A stretch of DNA of 15,737 nt, from assembly GCA_050186055.1 (NCBI GenBank), contig JBFWYV010000097.1, forward strand, positions 1-15,737, read 5' to 3'. A program made the position numbers and the translations under genes. Under the pieces are notes generated by a model, which was given only the letters and a program-made list of their open reading frames with translations, was not told where the DNA came from and ran no database searches. Numbering within the stretch: the first letter of the stretch is position 1; every line of letters starts with the position of its first letter. Below are positions 1 to 6,111 of the stretch, piece by piece. The DNA is from CAMDPA01 sp050186055. Its GTDB lineage: Bacteria; Pseudomonadota; Alphaproteobacteria; Rhizobiales; Hyphomicrobiaceae.

Positions 1-569
1 ACCTGCTTGCCGTCGATATATTCGATGATCGCGCTGTCGCCGCTGGCATCGGAAAGCGACAGGTGCAAGGTGGCAAGCTTGTCTTCACCCGGCACGTTGG
101 CGGTAACGATGATGAAAGGCTCCTTTGCCAGCGTATCGACAGCCTCCCGAACCGTCGCAAAATTATCAAGCACATATTGTGCCCAGGCTGCGATCGACAG
201 ACCTGGCGTCTTGCCGTCGTACTTCGGGTAGGAGGATTCGACGAGCCACAGCACATTGGCGACCAGACCGGCCTCGTTCATGCCGTCCGTGGTCGAGATG
301 TCGTAGCCGGAGGCAATGACGCTGCCGTATTTCGACGTCCATTGGATCGAGTTCGGTCCCGCTTCTCCGGACCGCTTCATGCCGCGCGGAAACACCCAGA
401 GGTTCGTTCCGACGTCGGTCTTCCAGTCCATGGAGCGCCCGGTGATCACCTGATCATTGGCGCCAAGGTAGACAAAGCGTGTGCAGGCTTCCGCCGCAAA
501 CGGAACGATCATGCTCGCGGACAAAAGGACCGCCGTAGCGGCTGCCGCGAATGAATGCCTTTCCAACAT
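1..569 (-). CDS. Secreted linear amide C-N hydrolase (choloylglycine hydrolase / penicillin V acylase family), C-terminus off the window
   Basis: The first 189 residues are present; family members are usually near 350 aa, so the C-terminal part lies left of the window. Residues 1-28 form a signal peptide (hydrophobic core about 8-26, ending AEA) directly before Cys29 of CTRFVYLG. In this Ntn family the nucleophile becomes the N-terminal Cys after cleavage. Other family marks are Arg45 and Asp48 in GRSMDW, Asn98 in MNEAGLVANVLW, and a late GDSAIIEYIDG strand. The start is fixed by an AAGGAAG ribosome site just upstream. Members hydrolyse amide bonds in bile salts, penicillin V or, in some Gram-negatives, acyl-homoserine lactones; substrate cannot be chosen from sequence. 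The signal peptide implies periplasmic or extracellular action. The gene is divergent from the ankyrin gene, with 175 bp between starts. Confidence 0.92.
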   Translation of the reverse strand, partial: MLERHSFAAAATAVLLSASMIVPFAAEACTRFVYLGANDQVITGRSMDWKTDVGTNLWVFPRGMKRSGEAGPNSIQWTSKYGSVIASGYDISTTDGMNEAGLVANVLWLVESSYPKYDGKTPGLSIAAWAQYVLDNFATVREAVDTLAKEPFIIVTANVPGEDKLATLHLSLSDASGDSAIIEYIDGKQ

Positions 570-744
570 CGCGGCTTCCTTCCCATTCAACAATGCCGAT
601 CGGCCAGCCGAATGCCATCAAGGCAGCCATCCGGGGAGGGGTCGAGTCAACTTTCCGTATTGATTAATTTTTGCGTTCGCTCGGGATAAAGTCGTCTGCA
701 AGCGAGAAGAGGGGCTAGGCGCGAGCCAATTCGCAAGAGGTACC

Positions 745-1446
745 ATGCTGGACCGAATAGCCAACGGCAGAACCGACTTGGTGTTCGAGTACGTCGCTGC
801 CGGCAACGCTCCATCCAGCCGGGACGGCAATGGTGTTTCGCTGATCCGGTGGTGCGCCTACTTCGGCGATGTCAGCGCGATACGCTTTCTCTTGGCGAGC
901 GGCGAGCACCTCGCCTCTCTCGGCCACAACTTCGATCTCAACGGCGCGGCGTTCCATGGGCATTGGCAGCTTTGCCAGTACCTGATCGAGAGCGGAGCCG
1001 ATGTGAACAGCGGCCTGCCTGATACAGGGGAGACGCCGCTGCATGCGGCACTTTCCAAGGCCAATCGGCTGAGCACCGAGGCCGTGGTATCGGTGCTCGT
1101 CGCAGCCGGCGCCGACCCCAATCGCGCAGCGGTTCACGGAGCGGAGACCAGCTGCTTCATGCGCGACTGCCGCACGCGCGGTGAAACACCGCTTCATCGC
1201 GCCGCGGCCTATGCCAGCGAGGCGGTGATCGATCTGCTGTTGGCTGCCGGGGCCACGAAGGACGCGCGCGACCAGAACGGCGACTCGCCGCTTGCCTGGG
1301 CAAGCTGGCATCTGCGCCCGACATCGATCCTGCGCAAGCTTTGCTTCGGTTCTTTCGCGATACATCCGCAGGCGAACTGGACAGGCGATCACGGTAGCGG
1401 TTGGACGGGAATGGACGCCCATCTGGTTGGCAAGCCGCACATCTGA
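745..1446 (+). CDS. Ankyrin-repeat protein
   Basis: A 233-aa protein made mostly of ankyrin repeats. Units can be seen at about residues 29-60, 64-93, 94-130, 145-176 and 178-190, with the best matches in GETPLHAAL (95-103), GETPLHRAAA (146-155) and the spacer pattern LLLAAGATKDARDQNG (164-179). The 43-residue C-terminal tail (ILRKLC, then HGSGW near 217-221) lies outside the repeats and looks like a specific cap. No signal peptide or membrane segment is seen, so it is probably cytosolic and acts in protein-protein binding. An AAGAGG ribosome site about 5 nt before the ATG supports this start. It stands alone: divergent from the Ntn-hydrolase and convergent with the LysR gene. The partner is unknown, and ankyrin repeats alone do not reveal the process served. 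Confidence 0.86.
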   Translation: MLDRIANGRTDLVFEYVAAGNAPSSRDGNGVSLIRWCAYFGDVSAIRFLLASGEHLASLGHNFDLNGAAFHGHWQLCQYLIESGADVNSGLPDTGETPLHAALSKANRLSTEAVVSVLVAAGADPNRAAVHGAETSCFMRDCRTRGETPLHRAAAYASEAVIDLLLAAGATKDARDQNGDSPLAWASWHLRPTSILRKLCFGSFAIHPQANWTGDHGSGWTGMDAHLVGKPHI

Positions 1447-1472
1447 GCCGGGGCAACGGTTGCACTCCCGGC
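1447..1472. terminator. Hairpin between convergent ankyrin and LysR genes
   Basis: GCCGGG (1447-1452) pairs with CCCGGC (1467-1472), and an inner GCA/TGC pair closes on a 5-nt loop. It begins immediately after the ankyrin stop codon and lies in the 76-bp gap between two converging genes, as expected for a terminator. There is no run of T on either side, so a Rho-independent mechanism is uncertain. Confidence 0.35.
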
Positions 1473-1522
1473 CGCGCCGCTGAACTGCGAGATCCGCGCG
1501 ATGCCAGCAGGTCTGCGTTGAA

Positions 1523-2503
1523 CTAGCGCCGCGTGCGCGAAGAACGCAGTGCCTTGTCGCCATCCCAAGGGATCTCCTGCAGCAACGCAAACAGCCAAGC
1601 GATGCCTGCGTCCATGATGGCCGCCCTGGTGGCGACGGCGCGCACAGGATCACGCCGCTTGAGCACGGCAAGATCGACGGTCTCCAATCCGAATTGGTTC
1701 GCACAGTGCATGACCACGTGACGGGGAAGCGTGCCGAGCAGATCGGTCTGCGAGAGCGTCGACAGTGCCATCATGAAGCTGGGCACCGTCAGTGCGACAC
1801 GGCGCCTGAGGCCCTGCTGCTTGAGCGCCTCGTCGACGACACCATAGGCATCTCCCGTCAGCGATACGAGCAGGTGGCTCATGCTGCAGTACCGCTTGAG
1901 GCTCGGCTTGCTGGCGAACGGGTGTCCCTTGCGCATGGTCACGACGAAGGTCTCATCGAACAGCTTGTGAGAGGCGAACCTTGGCGAGACCTCGCCAATC
2001 GGCAGGATGGCCAGATCGAGTGCACGCGACTCGAGTTCCGTGAGCGTCTGGTGCCAGACCTGGCTCGTGGGCCGGCCGCGATGCTGCGGCAGCAACTGGA
2101 CGAGGCCGATATCGATGGCAGGTGCCTGTTTCCCGAGGGCCGCCAGCAGATGCGGCAGCAGCACGGCTGAGATCGCGTCCGGAGCACCGATCGTGAACCG
2201 CCTCTGTGAGCGCGCCGCATCGAAAGGCTCGGCGCTGGCAATGACCGCGCCCGCCTGGACGATGATGTCGGCGATCGGCTCGGCCAGCTCGACCGCCCGT
2301 GCTGAGGGCACCACGCCCTTGGGCGTTCGCAGGAACAGCGGATCATTGAGCAGGCGACGCAGGCGTCCAAGGCTGTGGCTGACCGCCGACGGTGTCAGGC
2401 TCAACCGTTCCGCCGCACGGGTGACGTGCCGCTCCTCGTAGACGACGTGGAAAAGCACGAGCAGGTTCAGGTCGATGCGCAGAAGTTGAGCAGGTTTCAG
2501 CAT
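1523..2503 (-). CDS. LysR-family transcriptional regulator
   Basis: A 326-aa protein with typical LysR layout. The N-terminal winged helix-turn-helix is at about residues 11-68, including HVTRAAERLSLTPSAVSHSL and DPLFLRTPKGVVPS; the recognition helix is around 38-50. A periplasmic-binding-protein-like effector domain follows from about 95 to 300. The form of the HTH resembles the NodD/LinR side of the family. The ATG has only a weak AAGAAG directly in front. The gene is divergent from the DUF924-GST cluster, the usual position for a LysR regulator of its neighbour, and the intergenic DNA has a TGA-N7-TCA element. Control of that cluster, and autorepression, are inferences. The inducer is unknown. 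Confidence 0.93.
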   Translation of the reverse strand: MLKPAQLLRIDLNLLVLFHVVYEERHVTRAAERLSLTPSAVSHSLGRLRRLLNDPLFLRTPKGVVPSARAVELAEPIADIIVQAGAVIASAEPFDAARSQRRFTIGAPDAISAVLLPHLLAALGKQAPAIDIGLVQLLPQHRGRPTSQVWHQTLTELESRALDLAILPIGEVSPRFASHKLFDETFVVTMRKGHPFASKPSLKRYCSMSHLLVSLTGDAYGVVDEALKQQGLRRRVALTVPSFMMALSTLSQTDLLGTLPRHVVMHCANQFGLETVDLAVLKRRDPVRAVATRAAIMDAGIAWLFALLQEIPWDGDKALRSSRTRR

Positions 2504-2505
2504 CT

Positions 2506-2533
2506 TCTTGAATACATATCACTGGCCTCAAGA
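2506..2533. promoter_or_regulatory. Candidate LysR operator (inverted repeat)
   Basis: TCTTGA (2506-2511) and TCAAGA (2528-2533) form a perfect 6-bp inverted repeat with a 16-bp spacer, starting 3 bp outside the LysR start codon. Inside it, TGA-N7-TCA at 2509-2521 fits the T-N11-A LysR box. Direct repeats overlap the site: GAATACAT at 2510-2517 and 2546-2553, and GGCCTCAAGA at 2524-2533 and 2581-2590. Position and symmetry suit an autoregulatory/activator site, but no binding data exist. Confidence 0.42.
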
Positions 2534-2605
2534 CGAGTTCGCGGTGAATACATGCCGCCGCAGCCGGACAAATGCAATCCGGCCTCAAGAATCCTGGAGA
2601 TGGTC

Positions 2606-3244
2606 ATGAGCCGTTTTTCCCTCACGCCGACATTGGCGGCGATGCCGCTGATCGCGGCCATTACAGCCAACGGTCTTGCCGAACCGGTTCGGGCACAGAT
2701 AAACGCACCGACCGAGGCTCGTGCCGTTGTCGAGTTCTGGCGGATGGCTGGCCCAGGCCTCTGGTTCGCCAAGGACGATGCGTTCGACAATCACTTTCGC
2801 AAGCACTTCCTCACCCAACATGAGGCGGCAGCACGCGGTGAGCTGGCAGGCTGGGCCGGCACCGCCGACGGCGTCCTGGCCCTCGTCATCCTGCTCGATC
2901 AGTTCCCGCGCAACGCGTTCCGCGGCACGGCGCGGATGTACGCGACCGATGGCCATGCGCGGCTCGTCGCCGATGCTGCGATCAAGGCCGGGCATGATCG
3001 CGCGGTCGATCGTGAGCTGGCGAAGTTCTTCTATCTGCCGTTCGCCCATTCCGAGCAGCTTGCCGATCAAGAGCGCTCGGTGGCGCTGACCCGTCGCCTG
3101 GGCGAACCCGACCTGTCACACGCGCTCGGTCATCGCGACATCATCCGCCGCTTCGGTCGCTTCCCGCACCGCAATCCGATCCTTGGGCGGAGCATGACAC
3201 CTGAGGAACAGCACTACCTCGGGAACGGTGGCTTCAAGGGCTAG
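2606..3244 (+). CDS. DUF924 family protein with a signal-like N-terminus
   Basis: A 212-aa protein whose body (about 36-212) matches DUF924 (COG3803). Visible marks are VVEFW (41-45), LLDQFPRNAFRGTARMYATD (96-115), FFYLPFAHSE (141-150) and HRDIIRRFGRFPHRN (176-190). The biochemical role of the family is not known. The ATG at 2606 was chosen because GGAG lies 6 nt upstream; in-frame ATGs at 2600 and 2552 have poorer sites. The first 30 residues (MSRFSLTPTL, then a hydrophobic stretch to about 24, ending PVRA) look like an export signal. This is unusual, since DUF924 proteins are normally taken to be cytosolic and begin close to the VVEFW motif. It is the first gene of the cluster facing away from LysR, 49 bp ahead of the GST gene. 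Confidence 0.86.
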   Translation: MSRFSLTPTLAAMPLIAAITANGLAEPVRAQINAPTEARAVVEFWRMAGPGLWFAKDDAFDNHFRKHFLTQHEAAARGELAGWAGTADGVLALVILLDQFPRNAFRGTARMYATDGHARLVADAAIKAGHDRAVDRELAKFFYLPFAHSEQLADQERSVALTRRLGEPDLSHALGHRDIIRRFGRFPHRNPILGRSMTPEEQHYLGNGGFKG

Positions 3245-3251
3245 CCGGGCT

Positions 3252-3270
3252 TCGCTCTCTCCAAGAGCGA
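3252..3270 (+). other. Intercistronic hairpin between DUF924 and GST genes
   Basis: TCGCTCT (3252-3258) and AGAGCGA (3264-3270) form a perfect 7-bp stem with a 5-nt loop. It sits 7 nt after the DUF924 stop and 11 nt before the GST ribosome site. There is no T-run, so it is more likely an RNA-stability or partial-termination element than a full terminator. Confidence 0.35.
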
Positions 3271-3293
3271 CACTCAGCTTCAAAGGATCTGTC

Positions 3294-3959
3294 ATGAGCG
3301 ACCTCGAACTCTTCAGCATGCCGCTTTGTCCGTTCGCCCATCGTGTCCGTCTGGTCCTGGCGGAAAAGGGCATTACCTATCGCTTGACCGAGATCGACCT
3401 CGGGAACAAGGCACCGGCGTTCCTGAAGGTCTCTCCCTACGGCAAGGTCCCGGCGCTCAGGCATGGCACGACGCACATTTGCGAATCCGCGATCATCAAC
3501 GAGTATCTCGACGAGACCTTTCTCGAGCCGCCCTTGCTGCCGCGCGATCCCGCAAGGCGGGCACGAGCGCGGTTCTGGATCGACTTCGCCAACGCGCGGC
3601 TGTTCGCTGTGACGGCAAGCCTGCTCTATGGTCCGCATCGACAGAACCCGTCGCCGGCATTGGAGCAGATCGCAGCGGCGCTGCAATTCATCGAGGCGGA
3701 AGCGCTCGCGAAGAGACCGGCAGACGGGCCGTATTGGCTGGGACCGGAGTTCAGTCTCGTCGATGTGACGTTCTATCCCTGGTTCGAGCAACTCGCAGCT
3801 CTGGAGCAGCTTCGCGGCATCCATATGCCGTCCGGCCTCAATCGCCTGATGCAATGGCAGGACGCCGTTGCACAGCGCAGCACAGTGCGCGCCATTGCCA
3901 AGCCGCCGGAATTCTACCTTGAGCACTACCCGCGCCACGAAGAGGCAGCCGCGGCATAG
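3294..3959 (+). CDS. Glutathione S-transferase family protein (Cys-type active site)
   Basis: A 221-aa two-domain GST. The thioredoxin-like N-terminal domain spans about residues 3-80. It has LFSMPLCPFAHRVRLVL with Cys12 where omega/DHAR-like enzymes carry the catalytic cysteine, the cis-proline turn GKVPAL (50-55), and the glutathione-binding ESAIINEYLDE (64-74). The all-helical C-terminal domain runs from about 85 to 210 and contains LVDVTFYPWFEQ. The ATG at 3294 is preferred because AAAGGA lies 6 nt upstream; an in-frame ATG at 3228 would add 22 residues with no ribosome site and overlap DUF924. A Cys-type site favours thiol transfer or reductive deglutathionylation over classical conjugation. 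It lies in a same-strand cluster with a VOC protein and a methyltransferase, consistent with processing of a reactive small molecule (inference). Confidence 0.93.
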   Translation: MSDLELFSMPLCPFAHRVRLVLAEKGITYRLTEIDLGNKAPAFLKVSPYGKVPALRHGTTHICESAIINEYLDETFLEPPLLPRDPARRARARFWIDFANARLFAVTASLLYGPHRQNPSPALEQIAAALQFIEAEALAKRPADGPYWLGPEFSLVDVTFYPWFEQLAALEQLRGIHMPSGLNRLMQWQDAVAQRSTVRAIAKPPEFYLEHYPRHEEAAAA

Positions 3960-3973
3960 GAGTCTGCATCCTC

Positions 3974-4534
3974 ATGATCCATCACGTCTCATTCGGCGTC
4001 CGCGATCCCCATCGTGCCGCGCATGTGCTCGCCGCGCTTACGCACGCCACGCCGGTGCGGGCTCCGACGCCGCCCTTTCCGTCCGGCGCCTGGCTCGTCG
4101 TTGCCGGAGATGCGCACGGCTCGTTTCTTGAGATCCTTCCGGCCACGTCGGTGTTCGATCCCGACGCGCCGCTCGGCATTCGCCAGCGGCCAGCGACGTT
4201 CGAGCCGGTGAGTGCGCATGTGCTGGTCGGCGCCGCGGTGAGCGCAGAAGAGATCAAAGCCACCGCTGACCGCGAGCGCTGGCGCACCGAGGAGGTGGAG
4301 ACCGGTTTGTTCAAGATCATCAAGCTCTGGATCGATGGCACCATCCTCGTCGAGCTGCTGGCGAAGGGCGAGAAAGATCGCTACGTCGCAGCCTTCGGGG
4401 CTGCAGGCATCGCGTCACTCGATCGCAAGCTGCACGACCTCGAGGTGAAGCTGGCTGGCGCTTTTTCGCAGAAGTTTCCGCCCGAGGTGATGGCGAAAGC
4501 CCTGGGTCCCGACTGGCGCAAGGTACCGGCATGA
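3974..4534 (+). CDS. Glyoxalase/VOC-superfamily-like protein
   Basis: A 186-aa protein starting MIHHVSFGVRDPHRAAHVLA, the usual opening of a vicinal-oxygen-chelate (VOC) module in which an early His can be a metal ligand. A second beta-rich stretch, FEPVSAHVLVG (76-86) to WIDGTILVELLAKG (118-131), fits the other half of the fold. The C-terminal 50 residues are helical and charged and look like a family-specific extension. Complete metal ligands cannot be assigned, so enzyme activity is uncertain. AGGAG (3958-3962), overlapping the GST stop codon, is the ribosome site, with an 11-nt spacing. The stop overlaps the methyltransferase start in an ATGA arrangement, pointing to translational coupling. 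It probably acts in the same pathway as its two neighbours. Confidence 0.77.
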   Translation: MIHHVSFGVRDPHRAAHVLAALTHATPVRAPTPPFPSGAWLVVAGDAHGSFLEILPATSVFDPDAPLGIRQRPATFEPVSAHVLVGAAVSAEEIKATADRERWRTEEVETGLFKIIKLWIDGTILVELLAKGEKDRYVAAFGAAGIASLDRKLHDLEVKLAGAFSQKFPPEVMAKALGPDWRKVPA

Positions 4535-5238
4535 AAGAAGGCTACAGCCCGCACGGCGCCGCCTTGCTCGATTGTTTTCGCGGTGACGCTTCAGCGACCT
4601 TGATCTGTTATCAGGACGGAATACGCGACGACGTGCCGGCCGCGTTCTGGCTGCGGGAGACAATCGATCCGCTCGAGGCACACGCGCTCAATCTGTGTCG
4701 TGGCCGCGTGCTCGACGTTGGTGCTGGTGCCGGTGTCCATTCGCTCGAGCTGCAGCGCCGGGGCATCGACGTCACCGCCATCGACATTGCGTCCGAGTGC
4801 GTCGTGATCATGCGCGAGCGCGGCGTGCGCAAGGCAGAAGTCGCCGATCTCTATGCGTTCGACGGCGGTCCCTTCGACATGATTCTCTGCCTGTGCAACG
4901 GCCTCGACAAGGTCGGCCGCCTTGCCGATCTACCGAGGTTCCTTGGCCGTATGCGTGAGCTGCTTGCACCGGGCGGCCAGCTCATCACGGACTCGTTCGA
5001 CTTGCGGATCGGCGCCGACGCCGCGCGTCTGGCCGATATGGCACGCAAGGAAGCTGCCGGACGCTATTTCGGCGAGGTCGATCTGCAGTTCGAGTACAAG
5101 GGCCACAGCGGCGCTCCGTTCTCGGTCCTTCATATCGATTACGAGACTCTGGCCCGCATTGCGAAGCGCGACGGCTGGCAGTGCGAGCTGATCGTTAGCG
5201 ATGGCAGCCACTATCTCGCCCACGCTCAACTGAAATAG
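4531..5238 (+). CDS. Class I SAM-dependent methyltransferase
   Basis: A 235-aa Rossmann methyltransferase. Motif I is VLDVGAGAGVHSLEL (60-74), with the acidic end of beta-2 at Asp85 in VTAIDIA, FDMILCLCNGLDKVG after it, and the post-motif LLAPGGQLITDSFD. These bind S-adenosylmethionine; the acceptor substrate is not evident. The segment before motif I (about 1-55) probably forms the substrate lid. The start overlaps the VOC stop by 4 nt (ATGA), with AAGGT 6 nt upstream, so the two genes are almost certainly co-translated. The next gene begins 26 bp later. Non-nucleic-acid small-molecule methylation is the simplest reading given the GST/VOC context, but that is inference. Confidence 0.92.
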   Translation: MKEGYSPHGAALLDCFRGDASATLICYQDGIRDDVPAAFWLRETIDPLEAHALNLCRGRVLDVGAGAGVHSLELQRRGIDVTAIDIASECVVIMRERGVRKAEVADLYAFDGGPFDMILCLCNGLDKVGRLADLPRFLGRMRELLAPGGQLITDSFDLRIGADAARLADMARKEAAGRYFGEVDLQFEYKGHSGAPFSVLHIDYETLARIAKRDGWQCELIVSDGSHYLAHAQLK

Positions 5239-5264
5239 CTGGTGTTGTCACGAAGGACGTTCAG

Positions 5265-5630
5265 ATGGAAACGTCAGAGTTTCTTTTATTGCTGTGGGCA
5301 GCGCTCGTGTTCTGGGTGCTCGGTCAGATCTGGCTTGTCCAGATCGTCGTCTATCCGCTGTTCGCCAAGGTCGGCGAGGCTGAGTATGTCGGCTATCACC
5401 GCTTCTATACGCGGCGCATCCCGTTGCCGGTCATCATTCCAGGCTTCGCCAGCTTCCTGCTGAGAAGCGGCCAGGGGCAGAAGAGCGCTTCGCGGACGGC
5501 TTGCGTCGAGTCCTCGTGCGTGCCGGAGTGCAGCGCGCGCGAGATCGCTGATGCCAACCGATCGTGCGCCGAACTAGGTGAGGCGCAGAAATGCGGGTCG
5601 AAATCGTCGCTAAGGAACTCAAGCTCGTAG
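5265..5630 (+). pseudogene. Truncated small membrane protein
   Basis: The open frame encodes 121 aa, but only residues 1-66 look like a real protein. These begin METSEFLLLLWAALVFWVLG, with a clear first membrane segment (about 5-30), then YPLFAKVGEAEYVGYHRFY and IPLPVIIPGFASFLL, which starts a second segment. Similar proteins, as I recall them, are about 150 aa with four membrane segments. From about position 5463 the frame changes to hydrophilic, Ser/Arg/Cys-rich residues with no membrane segment, so the second half appears replaced. AAGGA lies 7 nt before the ATG, and the gene follows the methyltransferase by 26 bp, so it was probably the last gene of that operon. It could still make a short aberrant protein. 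The break is judged by eye. Confidence 0.6.
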
Positions 5631-5740
5631 TCATCGCGTTCAGGCAGTCGGAACTTGCGACGCCCGGACAATCCCCGTCTGCCCCATGCGCCAAAGCCTG
5701 CCTCATCGAGTTCCTCCTTTGGAACCAATGGAGCGCGCAC
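5405..5740 (-). CDS. Unrecognised small ORF across the junction
   Basis: A 111-aa reading frame opposite to, and overlapping, the broken membrane gene. It has a GTG start and no ribosome site. Residues about 7-60 are charged and fairly protein-like (KEELDEAGFGAWGRR, KFRLPERDDYELEFLSDDFD). The last 18 residues are simply the reverse of the truncated membrane gene, so its end is fused at the break. The same frame stays open about 24 codons upstream without an ATG. I do not recognise a family. It may be a remnant of a gene brought in with the junction DNA, or chance coding. Confidence 0.18.
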   Translation of the reverse strand: MRAPLVPKEELDEAGFGAWGRRGLSGRRKFRLPERDDYELEFLSDDFDPHFCASPSSAHDRLASAISRALHSGTHEDSTQAVREALFCPWPLLSRKLAKPGMMTGNGMRRV

Positions 5741-6086
5741 AAACTCGCCGCAGTGCCAAACGCCCGCAAGGAGCAGAAAGGCCGCGATCTCTCCCTACCA
5801 ACTCAATAGGCACGGCGCGCAATTCCCCGTCCGGCTGGCTTGGGCTTTGGCGGGTCCGTGATCTGTGCTGCGGCGTCGCCGATGACAGGATGGGTAGAGC
5901 ATGGGAAGCGCGATAGTCATGGCGCCCCACTCCGCAATCGAAGGGCCCCCGCAATGCGCGACTTCTGGTGTTGCCTGGAAAGGAGAACAGATAGCCAACT
6001 TATATCCAACAATTCATCCAATAATCGAAGCGGAGAACTTGAATAAATTCCATAAATATCAATATTTTATGCGATTATCATCAATT
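5466..6086. other. Gene-poor junction DNA, AT-rich at its right end
   Basis: Apart from the doubtful reverse ORF, no reading frame here has a ribosome site together with recognisable protein character. The first half has composition close to the neighbours. From about 5990 to 6086 the sequence becomes strongly AT-rich, unlike anything else in the window, and includes an imperfect dyad at 6052-6070 (ATAAATATC next to AATATTTTAT). The stretch separates the truncated membrane gene from the tRNA/tmRNA 3' remnant. AT-rich arms with dyads are common beside attachment sites of integrative elements; no integrase, excisionase or transposase is visible here. Confidence 0.55.
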
Positions 6087-6111
6087 GGTTCGATTCCCCT
6101 CGGCTCCACCA
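6087..6111 (+). other. 3' remnant of a tRNA or tmRNA gene; candidate attachment site
   Basis: The 25 bases read as the 3' end of a tRNA-like gene: GG, T-loop TTCGATT (6089-6095), 3' T-stem CCCCT (6096-6100), 7-nt acceptor strand CGGCTCC (6101-6107), discriminator A and encoded CCA (6109-6111). Only two of the five 5' T-stem positions can pair before the match stops, and the AT-rich DNA upstream has no anticodon or D arm, so it is not a working gene. A CGGCTCC-A-CCA end is unusual for common tRNAs and resembles tmRNA (E. coli ends CAGCTCC-A-CCA), so an ssrA acceptor end is my first guess. Such 3' fragments are left when an element integrates at a tRNA/tmRNA 3' end. Confidence 0.6.

Noticed and set aside
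660..690. Promoter for the ankyrin gene (TTGATT ... GATAAA)
   Set aside because: Both boxes match only four of six consensus positions and the spacing is 19 bp, so it is too weak to list.
715..1704. 329-codon reverse frame under the ankyrin gene
   Set aside because: It lies opposite an ankyrin gene with a good ribosome site and overlaps the LysR C-terminus; no family resemblance.
5466..6086. An insertion sequence
   Set aside because: No transposase-like protein, terminal inverted repeats or target-site duplication could be seen.
6020..6111. A complete tRNA gene
   Set aside because: Only the T-loop, 3' T-stem and acceptor 3' strand are present; no anticodon arm, D arm or pairing 5' acceptor strand is found upstream.
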